From Shewanella amazonensis SB2B (lineage in GTDB: Bacteria; Pseudomonadota; Gammaproteobacteria; Enterobacterales; Shewanellaceae): DNA of 64,000 nt. The translations under genes were made by a program, and so were the position numbers. Position 1 is the stretch's first letter. Each line of letters starts with the position of its first letter. Below the pieces are notes generated by a model. The model was not told the origin of the DNA. It saw only the letters and a program-made list of their open reading frames with translations, and did no database searches. Below are positions 52,147 through 61,936 of the stretch, piece by piece. The stretch spans positions 2,486,001 through 2,550,000 of the forward strand of contig NC_008700.1 in assembly GCF_000015245.1 (NCBI RefSeq). The letters are read 5' to 3'.

Positions 52147-52176
52147 TAAAAAAGCCGCCCGAGGGCGGCTTTTTAT
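52147..52176 (+). terminator. Bidirectional intrinsic terminator between rnt and the peroxiredoxin gene
   Basis: Stem AAAAAGCCGCCC/GGGCGGCTTTTT with a 2-base loop. Confidence 0.9.
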
Positions 52177-52203
52177 GCGATTCAATCTCATCCGGATATT
52201 GGA

Positions 52204-52809
52204 TTACAGATCGTCAGCGTTCTCGCTCAGGTAAGCAGCAACACCGTCTGGGCTGGCGCTCATGCCTTTTTTACCTTTTTCCCAACCGGCTGGGCACACT
52301 TCACCGTGCTCTTCGTGGAATTGCAGCGCGTCAATCATACGCAGCATTTCATCAACGTTACGGCCCAGTGGCAGGTCGTTCACTACCTGGTGGCGTACCA
52401 TACCTTCCTTGTCAATCAGGAAAGAACCACGGAAAGCCACACCGGCTTCTGGGTGCTCTACGTCGTAAGCCTGGCAGATTTCGTGCTTAACATCAGCCAC
52501 CAGAGTGTACTTAACTGGGCCGATACCACCCTTGTCTACTGGGGTGTTACGCCAGGCGTTGTGGCTGAACTGAGAGTCGATGGACACACCGATCACTTCA
52601 ACACCACGCTTGGTGAACTCTTCCATGCGGTGATCGAACGCGATCAGCTCAGATGGGCACACGAAAGTGAAGTCCAGTGGGTAGAAGAAAACCACGGCTG
52701 CTTTGCCCTTGATGGCTGCAGTCAGGTTGAAGTTGTCAACGATTTCGCCTGAACCCAGAACGGCAGCAGCAGTAAAATCGGGGGCCTTACGACCTACTAA
52801 TACGCTCAT
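52204..52809 (-). CDS. Typical 2-Cys peroxiredoxin
   Basis: 201 residues. Peroxidatic C51 in YPLDFTFVCPSE, catalytic Thr and Arg in context (T48, R127 in FRGSFLIDKEG), resolving C172 in HGEVCPAGW. It has the GGIG segment but no C-terminal YF helix, so it should resist overoxidation. Reduces H2O2 and organic peroxides. It is closer to the Prx1/tryparedoxin-peroxidase type than to E. coli AhpC, and no ahpF is nearby, so the reductant is open. Confidence 0.94.
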   Translation of the reverse strand: MSVLVGRKAPDFTAAAVLGSGEIVDNFNLTAAIKGKAAVVFFYPLDFTFVCPSELIAFDHRMEEFTKRGVEVIGVSIDSQFSHNAWRNTPVDKGGIGPVKYTLVADVKHEICQAYDVEHPEAGVAFRGSFLIDKEGMVRHQVVNDLPLGRNVDEMLRMIDALQFHEEHGEVCPAGWEKGKKGMSASPDGVAAYLSENADDL

Positions 52810-52964
52810 TGGTAACCTCCATCTATGGATTGAGCTAGGGATAATACGAACTTTCCTGTTAGATATTCAGCATTATAAGAGGTGCCATGAGCCTGACAAC
52901 CCAATTTGGAGGAATATCACACAATTGCTCCATTCACCGGTCTGTCAGAGCAATTTATCGCCGT

Positions 52965-52994
52965 AAAGCCCCCTGCAATTTCGGGGCTTTTCAA
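52965..52994 (+). terminator. Terminator-like hairpin in the leader of the NhaC-like gene
   Basis: Stem AAAGCCCC/GGGGCTTT with a 10-base loop followed by only T4 in total. It lies about 120 bases before the transporter start. The 303 bases from 52810 to 53112 otherwise show no gene. Confidence 0.5.
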
Positions 52995-53112
52995 GTGGCG
53001 AGACGGCACTGGATCACAATTGGTAAATTTGTACGCGAATTCGTGCCCATTGCTGGACAAGCAAGGGAAACACTGTCAAAAATAGCCCTTTTGATTGAAG
53101 ACAGACTTATCC

Positions 53113-54435
53113 ATGATGAATTCCGTGGTTATTGCCGTGTGCCTGATGCTTGCATTAAGCCTTGCACGGGTAAATGTGGTTATTGCGCTGACCATCAGTG
53201 CACTGGTCGCCGGGCTTTGGGGCGGTATGGGGCTGACGGCCACCATTGATGTCTTTAATACCGGGCTTGGCGGTGGTGCCCAGATAGCACTGAGCTATGC
53301 ACTCCTTGGAGCCTTTGCCGTGGCCCTGTCACATTCGGGGCTGACCACGGTGATTTCCCGCGCGGTGATTAAAAAGCTCGGCCGGGAAAACGATGCCAAA
53401 GCCCTGGGTACTGTGCGTATGTTGCTCTTGGTTTCACTGCTTGCCATGGCCATGGCGTCCCAGAACATTCTGCCTATCCATATCGCCTTTATCCCGATTC
53501 TGGTGCCGCCGCTGCTGCACCTGATGTCCAAGCTCAAGCTTGACCGCCGTCTGGTGGCCTGTGTGCTCACCTTTGGTTTGGTGACCACCTATATGGTGCT
53601 GCCTGTGGGCTTTGGCGGTATCTTCCTGAACGATATTTTGCTGGCCAACCTCACCGGCAATGGTCTTGAGGCCAGTCGCGAGCAAGTGCCCGGTGCCATG
53701 CTTATTCCGGCACTTGGGATGATCCTTGGCCTGCTTATCGCTGTGTTCATCAGTTACCGTAAACCCAGAAACTATGTGGAAGAGAAAATTCTCGCCGCCG
53801 AGCCCGAAGAGCGCATCCAGGGGCGCAGCCTGATTATCGCCGCGGTTGCCATTGTGGCGACTCTGGTGGTGCAACTTCAGACCGACTCCATGATTTTTGG
53901 TGCCCTGATTGGTTTTATGGTGTTCAGTCTCTCGGGCGCGATTAAGCATGTGGCCGATCAGGATATCTTCACCCAGGGCGTGCGCATGATGGCCAATATC
54001 GGTTTTATCATGATTGCCGCCGCTGGCTTTGCCGCTGTGGTCAAGGCCACAGGCGATGTGGGTAATCTGGTGTCGTCCTTAGGCGAACTGATTGGTGATA
54101 ATAAGGCGCTGGCGGCGTTCCTGATGCTGCTGGTAGGCTTGCTTATCACCATGGGAATTGGCTCCTCCTTTTCTACTATCCCCATTATCGCCACCATCTA
54201 TGTGCCATTGGCGCTGTCGTTTGGTTTCTCGGTACCGGCCACCATTGCCCTGGTCGGCACCGCAGCGGCGCTGGGTGATGCAGGTTCACCTGCGTCTGAC
54301 TCTACCCTGGGCCCTACTGCAGGACTTAACGCCGATGGACAGCACGACCATATGCGTGACAGCGTGATCCCAACCTTCATCCACTACAACATTCCGTTGT
54401 TGGTGTTTGGCTGGATTGCGGCCATGGTGCTATAA
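53113..54435 (+). CDS. NhaC-superfamily Na+/H+ antiporter-like transporter
   Basis: 440 residues, about 11-12 membrane helices. Family marks include GLGGGAQIALSYALLGAFAVAL, ASQNILPIHIAFIPILVPPLL, GIGSSFSTIPIIATIYVPLAL and GDAGSPASDSTLGPTAGLN. This matches putative Na+/H+ antiporters (some relatives, e.g. YuiF, move amino acids), so the substrate is uncertain. Start chosen at ATG 53113 (ATG 53116 is equally possible); TTG 53095 is less likely. Stands alone with its own terminator. Confidence 0.85.
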   Translation: MMNSVVIAVCLMLALSLARVNVVIALTISALVAGLWGGMGLTATIDVFNTGLGGGAQIALSYALLGAFAVALSHSGLTTVISRAVIKKLGRENDAKALGTVRMLLLVSLLAMAMASQNILPIHIAFIPILVPPLLHLMSKLKLDRRLVACVLTFGLVTTYMVLPVGFGGIFLNDILLANLTGNGLEASREQVPGAMLIPALGMILGLLIAVFISYRKPRNYVEEKILAAEPEERIQGRSLIIAAVAIVATLVVQLQTDSMIFGALIGFMVFSLSGAIKHVADQDIFTQGVRMMANIGFIMIAAAGFAAVVKATGDVGNLVSSLGELIGDNKALAAFLMLLVGLLITMGIGSSFSTIPIIATIYVPLALSFGFSVPATIALVGTAAALGDAGSPASDSTLGPTAGLNADGQHDHMRDSVIPTFIHYNIPLLVFGWIAAMVL

Positions 54436-54471
54436 GCGGACAGATAGCCTAAAAGAAGTACTGCTGGATAC

Positions 54472-54498
54472 AAAAAAAGCGCCCTAGGGCGCTTTTTC
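54472..54498 (+). terminator. Bidirectional intrinsic terminator
   Basis: Stem AAAAGCGCCCT/AGGGCGCTTTT without a spare loop base (CTAG apex), T5 on the plus strand and A7 on the left flank; it serves the transporter gene and upp. Confidence 0.88.
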
Positions 54499-54523
54499 AT
54501 TTAAGGCGGCTGTTTACAACAGC

Positions 54524-55150
54524 TTATTTGGTGCCAAAAATCTTGTCACCGGCATCACCGAGGCCCGGTAAAATGTAGCCATTTTCATTCAGGCAGCGGT
54601 CGATAGACGCGGTGTAGAGCTCGATATCCGGGTGGGCTTTTTCCAGTGCAGCCAAGCCTTCGGGGGCAGCAACCAGTACCAGTGCCTTGATTTGCTTACA
54701 TCCGCGCTGCTTGAGCAGGTCGATGGTAGAAATCATGGAGCCGCCTGTGGCCAGCATGGGGTCAACCACCAGCGCAATGCGCTCATCCACCTGGCTGCAC
54801 AGCTTTTCGAAATACGGTACTGGCTCAAGGGTTTCTTCGTCGCGGTAGATACCTACCACAGAAATACGGGCGCTTGGGATATGCTCCAGGACGCCGTCCA
54901 TCATGCCAAGACCGGCGCGAAGGATAGGCACTACTGTCACTTTTTTGCCCTTGATTTGCTCAACCTGCACCGGACCATTCCAGCCTTCAATGGTCACGGT
55001 TTCGGTTTCTAAATCGGCAGTGGCTTCGTAGGTGAGCAAACTGCCCACTTCGGCAGCCAGTTCACGGAAACGCTTGGTGCTGATATCCGCTTCTCTCATC
55101 AGGCCAATTTTATGGCGAACCAGGGGATGTTTTACTTCGACGACTTTCAT
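54524..55150 (-). CDS. upp: Uracil phosphoribosyltransferase
   Basis: Salvages uracil to UMP with PRPP. 208 residues, the normal length. PRPP loop VDPMLATGGSMISTIDLLK; uracil-binding C-terminus (ASIDRCLNENGYILPGLGDAGDKIFGTK). Divergent from purM across about 230 bases, the same arrangement as E. coli upp-purMN. Confidence 0.98.
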   Translation of the reverse strand: MKVVEVKHPLVRHKIGLMREADISTKRFRELAAEVGSLLTYEATADLETETVTIEGWNGPVQVEQIKGKKVTVVPILRAGLGMMDGVLEHIPSARISVVGIYRDEETLEPVPYFEKLCSQVDERIALVVDPMLATGGSMISTIDLLKQRGCKQIKALVLVAAPEGLAALEKAHPDIELYTASIDRCLNENGYILPGLGDAGDKIFGTK

Positions 55151-55307
55151 GTCTACTCCTGCGACTTTTGGCGTTTTTCAGGCAAATTTCTGGAATTTTA
55201 GATGATTTGTTCTCTCGATAAAACATAAAGTTTTGTTCAAACACCGAATCGTGAAGCCTGTCGCGACTTATCCCGCCAAAAGCACATTTGATAGTCAAAA
55301 CTACCCT

Positions 55308-55335
55308 TTCGACACCCCTCACAAACTGCTAGAAT
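55308..55335 (+). promoter_or_regulatory. Candidate purMN promoter
   Basis: Extended -10 TGCTAGAAT (TAGAAT at 55330-55335) with a weak TTCGAC -35 sixteen bases upstream. No PurR-type palindrome is evident at it. Confidence 0.4.
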
Positions 55336-55382
55336 ACGGCCCCAATAAAAACCACTCGATGTACCCTACTAGAGGATCCTCC

Positions 55383-56420
55383 GTGAGCACTCCTACCCCA
55401 CTGAGCTATAAAGACGCCGGTGTCGATATCGATGCAGGCAACGCACTGGTGCAAAACATCAAGTCTGCCGTTAAGCGCACCCGCCGCCCTGAAGTGATGG
55501 GCAACCTGGGTGGTTTTGGTGCCCTGTGTGAACTGCCGACCAAATACAAGCACCCAGTGCTGGTATCCGGTACCGACGGCGTGGGAACCAAGCTGCGTCT
55601 GGCCATTGACTTCAAGAGCCACGACACCGTGGGTATTGATCTGGTCGCCATGTGTGTGAACGACCTGATTGTGCAGGGCGCTGAGCCACTGTTCTTCCTC
55701 GACTACTATGCCACCGGCAAGCTGGACGTAGAGACAGCCACCTCTGTAGTAAATGGTATTGGTGAAGGCTGTTTCCAGTCAGGTTGCGCCCTGATTGGTG
55801 GTGAAACCGCCGAAATGCCCGGCATGTACGAAGGCGAAGACTACGACCTGGCCGGTTTCTGCGTAGGTGTGGTTGAAAAGGCCGACATCATCGACGGCAC
55901 CAAGGTAAAAGCCGGTGATGCGCTGATTGCACTCGCCTCAAGTGGTCCTCACTCAAACGGTTATTCTCTTATCCGTAAGGTACTGGAAGTGAGCAAGGCC
56001 GATCCTCAAATGGATCTGAACGGCAAGCCGCTCATCAAGCACCTGCTGGAACCCACCAAGATTTATGTCAAATCACTGCTGAAGCTGATTGCCGAAAGCG
56101 ACGTACACGCCATGGCGCACATCACCGGCGGTGGTTTCTGGGAAAACATCCCACGCGTACTGCCTGACAACTGCAAAGCCGTGGTTCAGGGCGATTCCTG
56201 GCAGTGGCCTGTGGTATTCGACTGGCTGCAAACTGCCGGCAATATCGAAACCTACGAAATGTACCGCACCTTTAACTGCGGCGTGGGCATGATTGTTGCC
56301 CTGCCCGCCGACAAGGTTGACGCGGCCCTTGAACTCCTTAAGGCCGAAGGTGAAAACGCCTGGCACATCGGCCATATCGCCGCGCGTAATGGCGATGAAG
56401 AGCAGGTGGAGATCCTCTGA
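55383..56420 (+). CDS. purM: Phosphoribosylformylglycinamidine cyclo-ligase (AIR synthetase)
   Basis: Fifth step of purine synthesis: FGAM plus ATP to AIR. 345 residues, normal. LSYKDAGVDIDAGNALV, GTDGVGTKLRLA, ALIGGETAEMPGMY, SGPHSNGYSLIRKV and ITGGGFWENIPRVLP are family blocks. GTG 55383 is the start: GAGGA lies 7 bases upstream and the length fits. The frame continues 150 bases upstream through the promoter, so the ATG there is rejected. Confidence 0.97.
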   Translation: MSTPTPLSYKDAGVDIDAGNALVQNIKSAVKRTRRPEVMGNLGGFGALCELPTKYKHPVLVSGTDGVGTKLRLAIDFKSHDTVGIDLVAMCVNDLIVQGAEPLFFLDYYATGKLDVETATSVVNGIGEGCFQSGCALIGGETAEMPGMYEGEDYDLAGFCVGVVEKADIIDGTKVKAGDALIALASSGPHSNGYSLIRKVLEVSKADPQMDLNGKPLIKHLLEPTKIYVKSLLKLIAESDVHAMAHITGGGFWENIPRVLPDNCKAVVQGDSWQWPVVFDWLQTAGNIETYEMYRTFNCGVGMIVALPADKVDAALELLKAEGENAWHIGHIAARNGDEEQVEIL

Positions 56421-57058
56421 TGAGTTGTCGCGTCGTTGTCCTTATCTCCGGCAGTGGCAGTAATCTGCAGGCCATTATCGACCAGTGTCAGGGCCGTAGC
56501 GGCGTTGAACTGGTTGGCGTTATCAGCAATAAGCCTGATGCCTATGGTCTGGTCCGTGCCCACCATGCCGAGATAAACACCAGCTGCGTTATCGCCAAAA
56601 AAGGTGAAAAACGCGCTGACTATGACGCGCGCCTCACGGCGGCCATTGAAGCTTATCAGCCAGATCTGATTGTGTTGGCAGGCTTTATGCGCATTCTCAG
56701 CGAAGGCTTTGTCAGCCGCTATCTGGGTAAAATGCTGAATATCCATCCGTCACTGCTGCCCAAGTACACCGGGCTGGATACCCACCAGCGCGCCATCGAT
56801 GCCGGTGATACTGAGCATGGTGCCAGTGTGCATTTTGTCACCCCCGAGCTGGATGCCGGTCCTGTTATCCTGCAGGCCAAGGTACCCATCTATGAGGGTG
56901 ACGACGCTCAAGCGCTTGCCGAACGGGTACATGAGCAGGAACATGCCATCTACCCTCTGGTCGTCAAATGGTATGCCGCAGGCCGCTTGAAAATGGACGC
57001 CAATGGCGCCTATCTCGATGGCAGCCTGATTGGTCCAGGCGGCTACGCGCCGGACTGA
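56420..57058 (+). CDS. purN: Phosphoribosylglycinamide formyltransferase (GART 1)
   Basis: Folate-dependent formylation of GAR. 212 residues. VLISGSGSNLQAIIDQC (phosphate loop), AGFMRILSEGFV, LNIHPSLLPKYTGLDTHQRAI with catalytic Asn and His, GASVHFVTPELDAGPVI with catalytic Asp. Its ATG overlaps the purM stop by one base (ATGA), implying coupling. Confidence 0.97.
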   Translation: MSCRVVVLISGSGSNLQAIIDQCQGRSGVELVGVISNKPDAYGLVRAHHAEINTSCVIAKKGEKRADYDARLTAAIEAYQPDLIVLAGFMRILSEGFVSRYLGKMLNIHPSLLPKYTGLDTHQRAIDAGDTEHGASVHFVTPELDAGPVILQAKVPIYEGDDAQALAERVHEQEHAIYPLVVKWYAAGRLKMDANGAYLDGSLIGPGGYAPD

Positions 57059-57097
57059 GCAGACTGAAGCGAGCAGCACACTCTCTTGCTGCTTAAT

Positions 57098-57129
57098 GAA
57101 AAAAGAGGCCCTGGTGGCCTCTTTTTTTA
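57098..57129 (+). terminator. Intrinsic terminator of purMN
   Basis: Stem AAAAGAGGCC/GGCCTCTTTT with CTGGT loop and T7. Confidence 0.9.
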
Positions 57130-57312
57130 TCCGGCAATCTATTCTCCCGCGACCTGACGCTCGGGTCACAGCGGACTCACCTCCTTTCAGTTAAATCCTG
57201 ACAACCGCCGCTAACTCGCTCTGTTATCGTTGAATTTGCCGCCGATTTGGCTTTAGATAATGAGGCCGTCCATTCTTTTCGCCAGCGACGGAACCTTGAA
57301 CAGGATTTTTCA

Positions 57313-58059
57313 ATGAAAAACATCATCTGTGATATCGACGGAGTACTGCTGCACGACAACAAACTGGTGCCCGGCAGCGACAAATTTATTCATCGGGTGC
57401 TGGAACAAGGCAACCCCTTGGTTATCCTGACTAATTACCCGGTACAAACCGGCAAAGATCTGCAAAACCGCCTCGATGCCGCGGGCATTAACGTCCCCGA
57501 GGAATGTTTTTACACCGCCGCCATGGCCACCGCCGACTTTTTGAAACATCAGGAAGGCAGCAAAGCCTTTGTGATTGGCGAAGGCGCTCTCACCCACGAA
57601 CTCTACAAGGCCGGTTTTACCATCACCGACATCAACCCCGACTTTGTGATTGTGGGTGAAACCCGCTCTTACAACTGGGATATGATCCATAAAGCGGCAC
57701 GGTTTGTAGCCGATGGCGCCCGCTTTATTGCCACCAATCCAGATACCCATGGCCCGGCATTTTCACCGGCTTGTGGCGCCCTGTGCGCGCCCATTGAGCG
57801 GATCACCGGCCGCAAACCCTTTTACGTGGGTAAACCCAGCAGCTGGATAGTGCGTTCGGCCTTAAACCACATCAACGGCCACTCGGAAAACACGGTTATC
57901 ATTGGCGATAATATGCGCACCGACATTCTGGCCGGTTTCCAGGCGGGCCTTGAGACCATACTGGTACTCACTGGCGTGAGCCGTCTTGAGGACATAGAGA
58001 AAGAGCCGTTCAGGCCCAATCATGTGTTTAATTGTGCCGGTGACATCGATATTTTCTGA
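57313..58059 (+). CDS. nagD: HAD-superfamily nucleotide phosphatase NagD
   Basis: 248 residues, HAD type IIA. Motif I ICDIDGVLLHDN, motif II LTNYPVQTG, large C2 cap (VIGEGALTHELYKAGF, NPDFVIVGETRSYNWDMIHKA), motif III in FYVGKPSSW, motif IV IIGDNMRTDILAGFQAG. E. coli NagD hydrolyses UMP and other nucleotides; here it is not in a nag operon but close to purine genes. ATG 57313 has AGGA about 8 bases upstream. Confidence 0.94.
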   Translation: MKNIICDIDGVLLHDNKLVPGSDKFIHRVLEQGNPLVILTNYPVQTGKDLQNRLDAAGINVPEECFYTAAMATADFLKHQEGSKAFVIGEGALTHELYKAGFTITDINPDFVIVGETRSYNWDMIHKAARFVADGARFIATNPDTHGPAFSPACGALCAPIERITGRKPFYVGKPSSWIVRSALNHINGHSENTVIIGDNMRTDILAGFQAGLETILVLTGVSRLEDIEKEPFRPNHVFNCAGDIDIF

Positions 58060-58261
58060 TCCGCACCAACGCCTGCACGATATCACTTTCCCAAATGTGT
58101 GAACGTGCGTGTCAGCCCAAGTGCATTCACCCAGGGTATGTTCACAAATTGACACATAAAAATGGCCGTTTGCCTTGTCATAGGTAAGCGGCCTTTGTCA
58201 TTATGGGCGCCGCAAATCAAATGCAAAACACAATAACAACAGAATACCAACAAGGTACCCT

Positions 58262-59890
58262 ATGAAATCACTGCTCCCATTGGGACTTGTGCTGCTGACC
58301 GCCTGCAGCCAGGGCGGTCAGACTGCCGCCACGGCGCCATCGCCGGATTTTAATGAGGCGCGTTTCAGGAACGACATCAAAATCCTGTCTTCTGACGCCT
58401 TTGAAGGCCGCGCCCCCACCACTGCCGGTGAAAAGCTCACCCTCGACTACCTCTCCACTGCGTTTAAAGCCGCCGGACTCAAAGGCACCAACAATGGCAG
58501 TTTTTTACAAAGCGTGCCCATGGTGACCTACAACGCCTCAGAAAATCAGGCAATTCGCCTCGGCAATCTTCATCCTGCATACCGAAAAGACATTGTGCTT
58601 GGCAGTCGCCACAACAACCAGGGCGTAGAGATAAGCAACGCGCCGTTGGTGTTTGTAGGCTATGGCATTAAGGCCCCAGAATATGACTGGGACGATTACG
58701 CTGGCCTTGATATGCAGGGCAAGATTGCGGTTATCCTGGTCAACGATCCGGGATTTGCTGCGCCGGAATCCGGCAAGTTCAAGGGCAAGGCCATGACCTA
58801 CTATGGCCGCTGGAGTTACAAGTTTGAAGAAGCCAGTCGTCAGGGAGCACTTGGCGCCATCATCATTCATGACACAGCGCCCGCATCCTACCCCTGGTCT
58901 GTCATAGAAAACAGCTGGACCGGACCACAGCAAGACCTGGCCGATGCCAGTCAAACCGACAGCAGAGTTCAGGTGGAAGGCTGGATGACCCTGGATACCG
59001 CCAAGGCACTCTTTGACGAGGCGGGCCTGTCTTTGGATACGCTGAGCCAGGAGGCCGCCCTGACACCGGGAAATCACGACCTGAAGCAAAGCGCCGACAT
59101 TGCCTTTACCAACAGCGCAACCTTTACCGACAGTTATAATCTTGTGGCAACTCTGCCCGGTACCGACAGAGCCGATGAACATATCCTCTTTACCGCCCAC
59201 TGGGACCATATCGGCAAGGATGACAGCCGCGACGGCGATAAAATCTACAATGGTGCCCTCGACAACGCCTCTGGTGTCGCCGGTATTGTCGAGATTGCCA
59301 GGCAATTTGCTGCGCTGGATGCCATGGGGTTTAAGAACCGTCGCTCCATCACCTTTATTGCTACCACGGGTGAAGAGCAGGGTTTGCTTGGGTCGAGATA
59401 CTATGCCGCCAATCCACTGTTTCCCATCGACAAGACCATTGCCGTGCTGAACCTCGATTCGACCAATGTGTTCGGCCGAACCAAGGACTTTACCATTGTG
59501 GGCAAGGGGCAATCCCAGCTGGAAGACTATCTTGTCGCGGCGGCCAAAGCCCAGGGACGGGAAGCAGTGGCTGAAAAGAATCCCGCCTCCGGCGGCTTCT
59601 TTCGCTCTGATCACTTCAGCTTTGCCAAGCTGGGGGTTTCTGCGGCCTTCGCCGGTGGCGGCAGCATTCCCCTGGACGATGCCACCGCTACTTATAAGGC
59701 TGAGATGCAACAGAAAATGAAAGGTTGCTATCACAACGTGTGTGATGAATATCGTGCCGATTGGGATTTATCCGGCGCCCTTCAGGATCTTGCCCTCTAT
59801 TACGATGTCGCCAGAACCCTGGCCAACAATGAGCACAGACCCGGCTATTATCAAAAAAGTGAGTTTTACCCGTTAAGACCCGCGAATTAA
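58262..59890 (+). CDS. M28-family zinc aminopeptidase lipoprotein
   Basis: 542 residues. Signal with lipobox LTAC (C15), so envelope-anchored. A protease-associated domain (about 110-250, VFVGYGIKAPEYDWDDYAGLD) is inserted before the M28 catalytic domain. Zinc ligands show as HWDHIGKDD, GALDNASGVAG, TGEEQGLLGSRYY (Glu pair), LNLDSTNVFGR and RSDHFSFAKLGV. Probably cleaves N-terminal residues from imported peptides. Monocistronic, closed by a long hairpin. Confidence 0.92.
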   Translation: MKSLLPLGLVLLTACSQGGQTAATAPSPDFNEARFRNDIKILSSDAFEGRAPTTAGEKLTLDYLSTAFKAAGLKGTNNGSFLQSVPMVTYNASENQAIRLGNLHPAYRKDIVLGSRHNNQGVEISNAPLVFVGYGIKAPEYDWDDYAGLDMQGKIAVILVNDPGFAAPESGKFKGKAMTYYGRWSYKFEEASRQGALGAIIIHDTAPASYPWSVIENSWTGPQQDLADASQTDSRVQVEGWMTLDTAKALFDEAGLSLDTLSQEAALTPGNHDLKQSADIAFTNSATFTDSYNLVATLPGTDRADEHILFTAHWDHIGKDDSRDGDKIYNGALDNASGVAGIVEIARQFAALDAMGFKNRRSITFIATTGEEQGLLGSRYYAANPLFPIDKTIAVLNLDSTNVFGRTKDFTIVGKGQSQLEDYLVAAAKAQGREAVAEKNPASGGFFRSDHFSFAKLGVSAAFAGGGSIPLDDATATYKAEMQQKMKGCYHNVCDEYRADWDLSGALQDLALYYDVARTLANNEHRPGYYQKSEFYPLRPAN

Positions 59891-59897
59891 ATCTTCA

Positions 59898-59932
59898 CCA
59901 CAGGGCACCTCAAAGGTGCCCTGTGTGTTTTC
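59898..59932 (+). terminator. Intrinsic terminator of the M28 peptidase gene
   Basis: 12-bp stem CACAGGGCACCT/AGGTGCCCTGTG with CAA loop, then TGTTTT. The following 59933-60209 is AT-rich and holds no gene; it probably contains the asnB promoter, which I could not place. Confidence 0.8.
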
Positions 59933-60209
59933 TGCGCAATCAAACCGCTGCCCATCCACACGCTTAAAATGACACTGCATTACGAATACACCAAGGCACC
60001 GGCCCTCTTACACAGTGCAATTTAACTATCGACAATGAAACCAAACTAATTTTGATGAAAATTTATTTAACAACATCACAGCGCAAGATCATTACCACAA
60101 AATAAGCCGAAAAAATCACATTTCATCATTTTTATTGTTTGCTTATTGCAGAATTCACTGGCAAAGTGACAAAACATTGATGCCTATGAAGTGACGTGCG
60201 GAGTTTGTT

Positions 60210-61874
60210 ATGTGTTCGATATTTGCCATTCTCGATATCCAGTCTGATGCCAGCGCCATGCGCCAGGTTGCCCTGGAAATGTCCAAATTATTGCGTCACC
60301 GCGGCCCCGACTGGTCAGGTATTTACGCCGACGACCACGCTGTGCTGGCCCACGAGCGCCTTGCAATTGTTGACATAGAGCACGGTGCCCAGCCGCTTAT
60401 CAGTGACGATGGCAGCCTGGTACTGGCAGTGAATGGGGAAATCTACAACCACAAAGAACTCAAGGCAGAGCTTGGCGACAAGTACAGTTACCAGACCAAC
60501 AGCGACTGCGAAGTGATCCTGGCACTGTACCAGGAATACGGCAGCGACTTTCTCGACAAGCTCAACGGCATCTTCGCATTTGTACTGTACGACAAAGCCA
60601 AGGGCACGTATCTGATTGGCCGCGACCATATTGGCATCATTCCACTCTACACCGGCCGTGACGCCAAGGGTAACTTCTATGTGGCGTCCGAAATGAAGGC
60701 ATTGGTGCCGGTTTGTAAAACCGTCGAAACCTTTGCCCCCGGTCATTATCTGTCAAGCACCGACGCGCAGCCCGTTCGTTACTACCAGCGCGACTGGCAA
60801 GCTTTTGACGCTGTGGTCGACAACGAGGCCAGCGTGGAAGAACTGCGCGGTGCACTCGAAGCCGCCGTGAAGCGCCAGTTGATGTCAGATGTGCCCTATG
60901 GTGTGTTGCTGTCCGGCGGTTTGGACTCATCCATCGTGTCGGCCATCACCCAAACCTTTGCCAAGCGTCGTATTGAAGACAACGATGAAAGTGAAGCCTG
61001 GTGGCCCCAGCTGCACTCCTTTGCCGTGGGTCTCAAAGGCTCGCCCGACTTGGCCGCATCACGCAAGGTAGCCGATGCCATTGGCACCATACACCATGAA
61101 ATCCACTTTACCTTCCAGGAAGGGCTGGATGCCATCAAGGACGTGATTTATCACCTGGAGACCTATGATGTCACCACCATACGCGCGGCCACACCTATGT
61201 ACCTGATGGCCCGTAAAATCAAGGCTATGGGTATCAAGATGGTCCTGTCTGGCGAAGGCGCTGATGAGCTGTTTGGCGGTTACCTGTATTTCCATAAGGC
61301 GCCTAACCCTCAGGCGTTCCACGAAGAGCTGGTGCGTAAACTCGACAAGCTGCACCTGTTCGATTGCCTGCGCGCCAACAAGGCCATGGCAGCCTGGGGC
61401 CTGGAAGCGCGTGTGCCTTTCCTCGATAAAGAATTTATGGATGTGGCGATGCGCTTAAACCCGGCCGCCAAGATGTCCGGTAAGGGCAAAATCGAGAAGC
61501 ACATTCTGCGGGAAGCCTTCGAACACAAGTTACCGGCCGAAATCGCCTGGCGTCAGAAAGAACAGTTCAGCGATGGCGTAGGTTACAGCTGGATTGATGG
61601 TCTCAAGGAGCAAGCCGCGGCTCAGGTGGACGATTTGCAGCTGGCCAATGCCCGTTTCCGCTTCCCGCACAACACGCCGGAAACCAAGGAGGCCTATTTC
61701 TACCGCTGCTTCTTTGAAGAGTTGTTCCCGCTGGAGTCTGCGGCCCTTACCGTACCGGGTGGCAAGAGTGTGGCCTGCTCGACGCCTGAGGCGCTTGCCT
61801 GGGATGCCAGCCTGCAGGGTATTATCGACCCCTCCGGCCGAGCAGTGCGGGAAGTACACGCCCAAAGCTACTGA
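60210..61874 (+). CDS. asnB: Asparagine synthase B (glutamine-hydrolysing)
   Basis: Makes asparagine from aspartate, ATP and glutamine. 554 residues, the same as E. coli AsnB. N-terminal Ntn glutaminase domain with catalytic C2 (MCSIFAIL), RHRGPDWSG, NGEIYNHKEL; C-terminal synthetase with PP-loop LLSGGLDSSIVSAI and EARVPFLDKEFMDVAM. GGAG lies 7 bases before the ATG. Preceded by about 200 bases of AT-rich DNA. Confidence 0.97.
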   Translation: MCSIFAILDIQSDASAMRQVALEMSKLLRHRGPDWSGIYADDHAVLAHERLAIVDIEHGAQPLISDDGSLVLAVNGEIYNHKELKAELGDKYSYQTNSDCEVILALYQEYGSDFLDKLNGIFAFVLYDKAKGTYLIGRDHIGIIPLYTGRDAKGNFYVASEMKALVPVCKTVETFAPGHYLSSTDAQPVRYYQRDWQAFDAVVDNEASVEELRGALEAAVKRQLMSDVPYGVLLSGGLDSSIVSAITQTFAKRRIEDNDESEAWWPQLHSFAVGLKGSPDLAASRKVADAIGTIHHEIHFTFQEGLDAIKDVIYHLETYDVTTIRAATPMYLMARKIKAMGIKMVLSGEGADELFGGYLYFHKAPNPQAFHEELVRKLDKLHLFDCLRANKAMAAWGLEARVPFLDKEFMDVAMRLNPAAKMSGKGKIEKHILREAFEHKLPAEIAWRQKEQFSDGVGYSWIDGLKEQAAAQVDDLQLANARFRFPHNTPETKEAYFYRCFFEELFPLESAALTVPGGKSVACSTPEALAWDASLQGIIDPSGRAVREVHAQSY

Positions 61875-61936
61875 AGCCGCTACCCCATGGTTCGCTTTTC
61901 CGCGAGAGCGGATAAAAACACCTCAGCCTAATAACC

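Noticed and set aside
52838..52880. Possible OxyR site upstream of the peroxiredoxin gene
   Set aside because: GATA elements recur 22 bases apart, but the inner partners (CTTT, TTAT) and 6-7-base spacing do not match the OxyR consensus well enough.
59990..60190. AT-rich DNA before asnB as a sign of transfer
   Set aside because: Only about 200 bases, no repeats, att-like ends or mobility genes, and asnB itself has normal codon use; better read as a promoter region.
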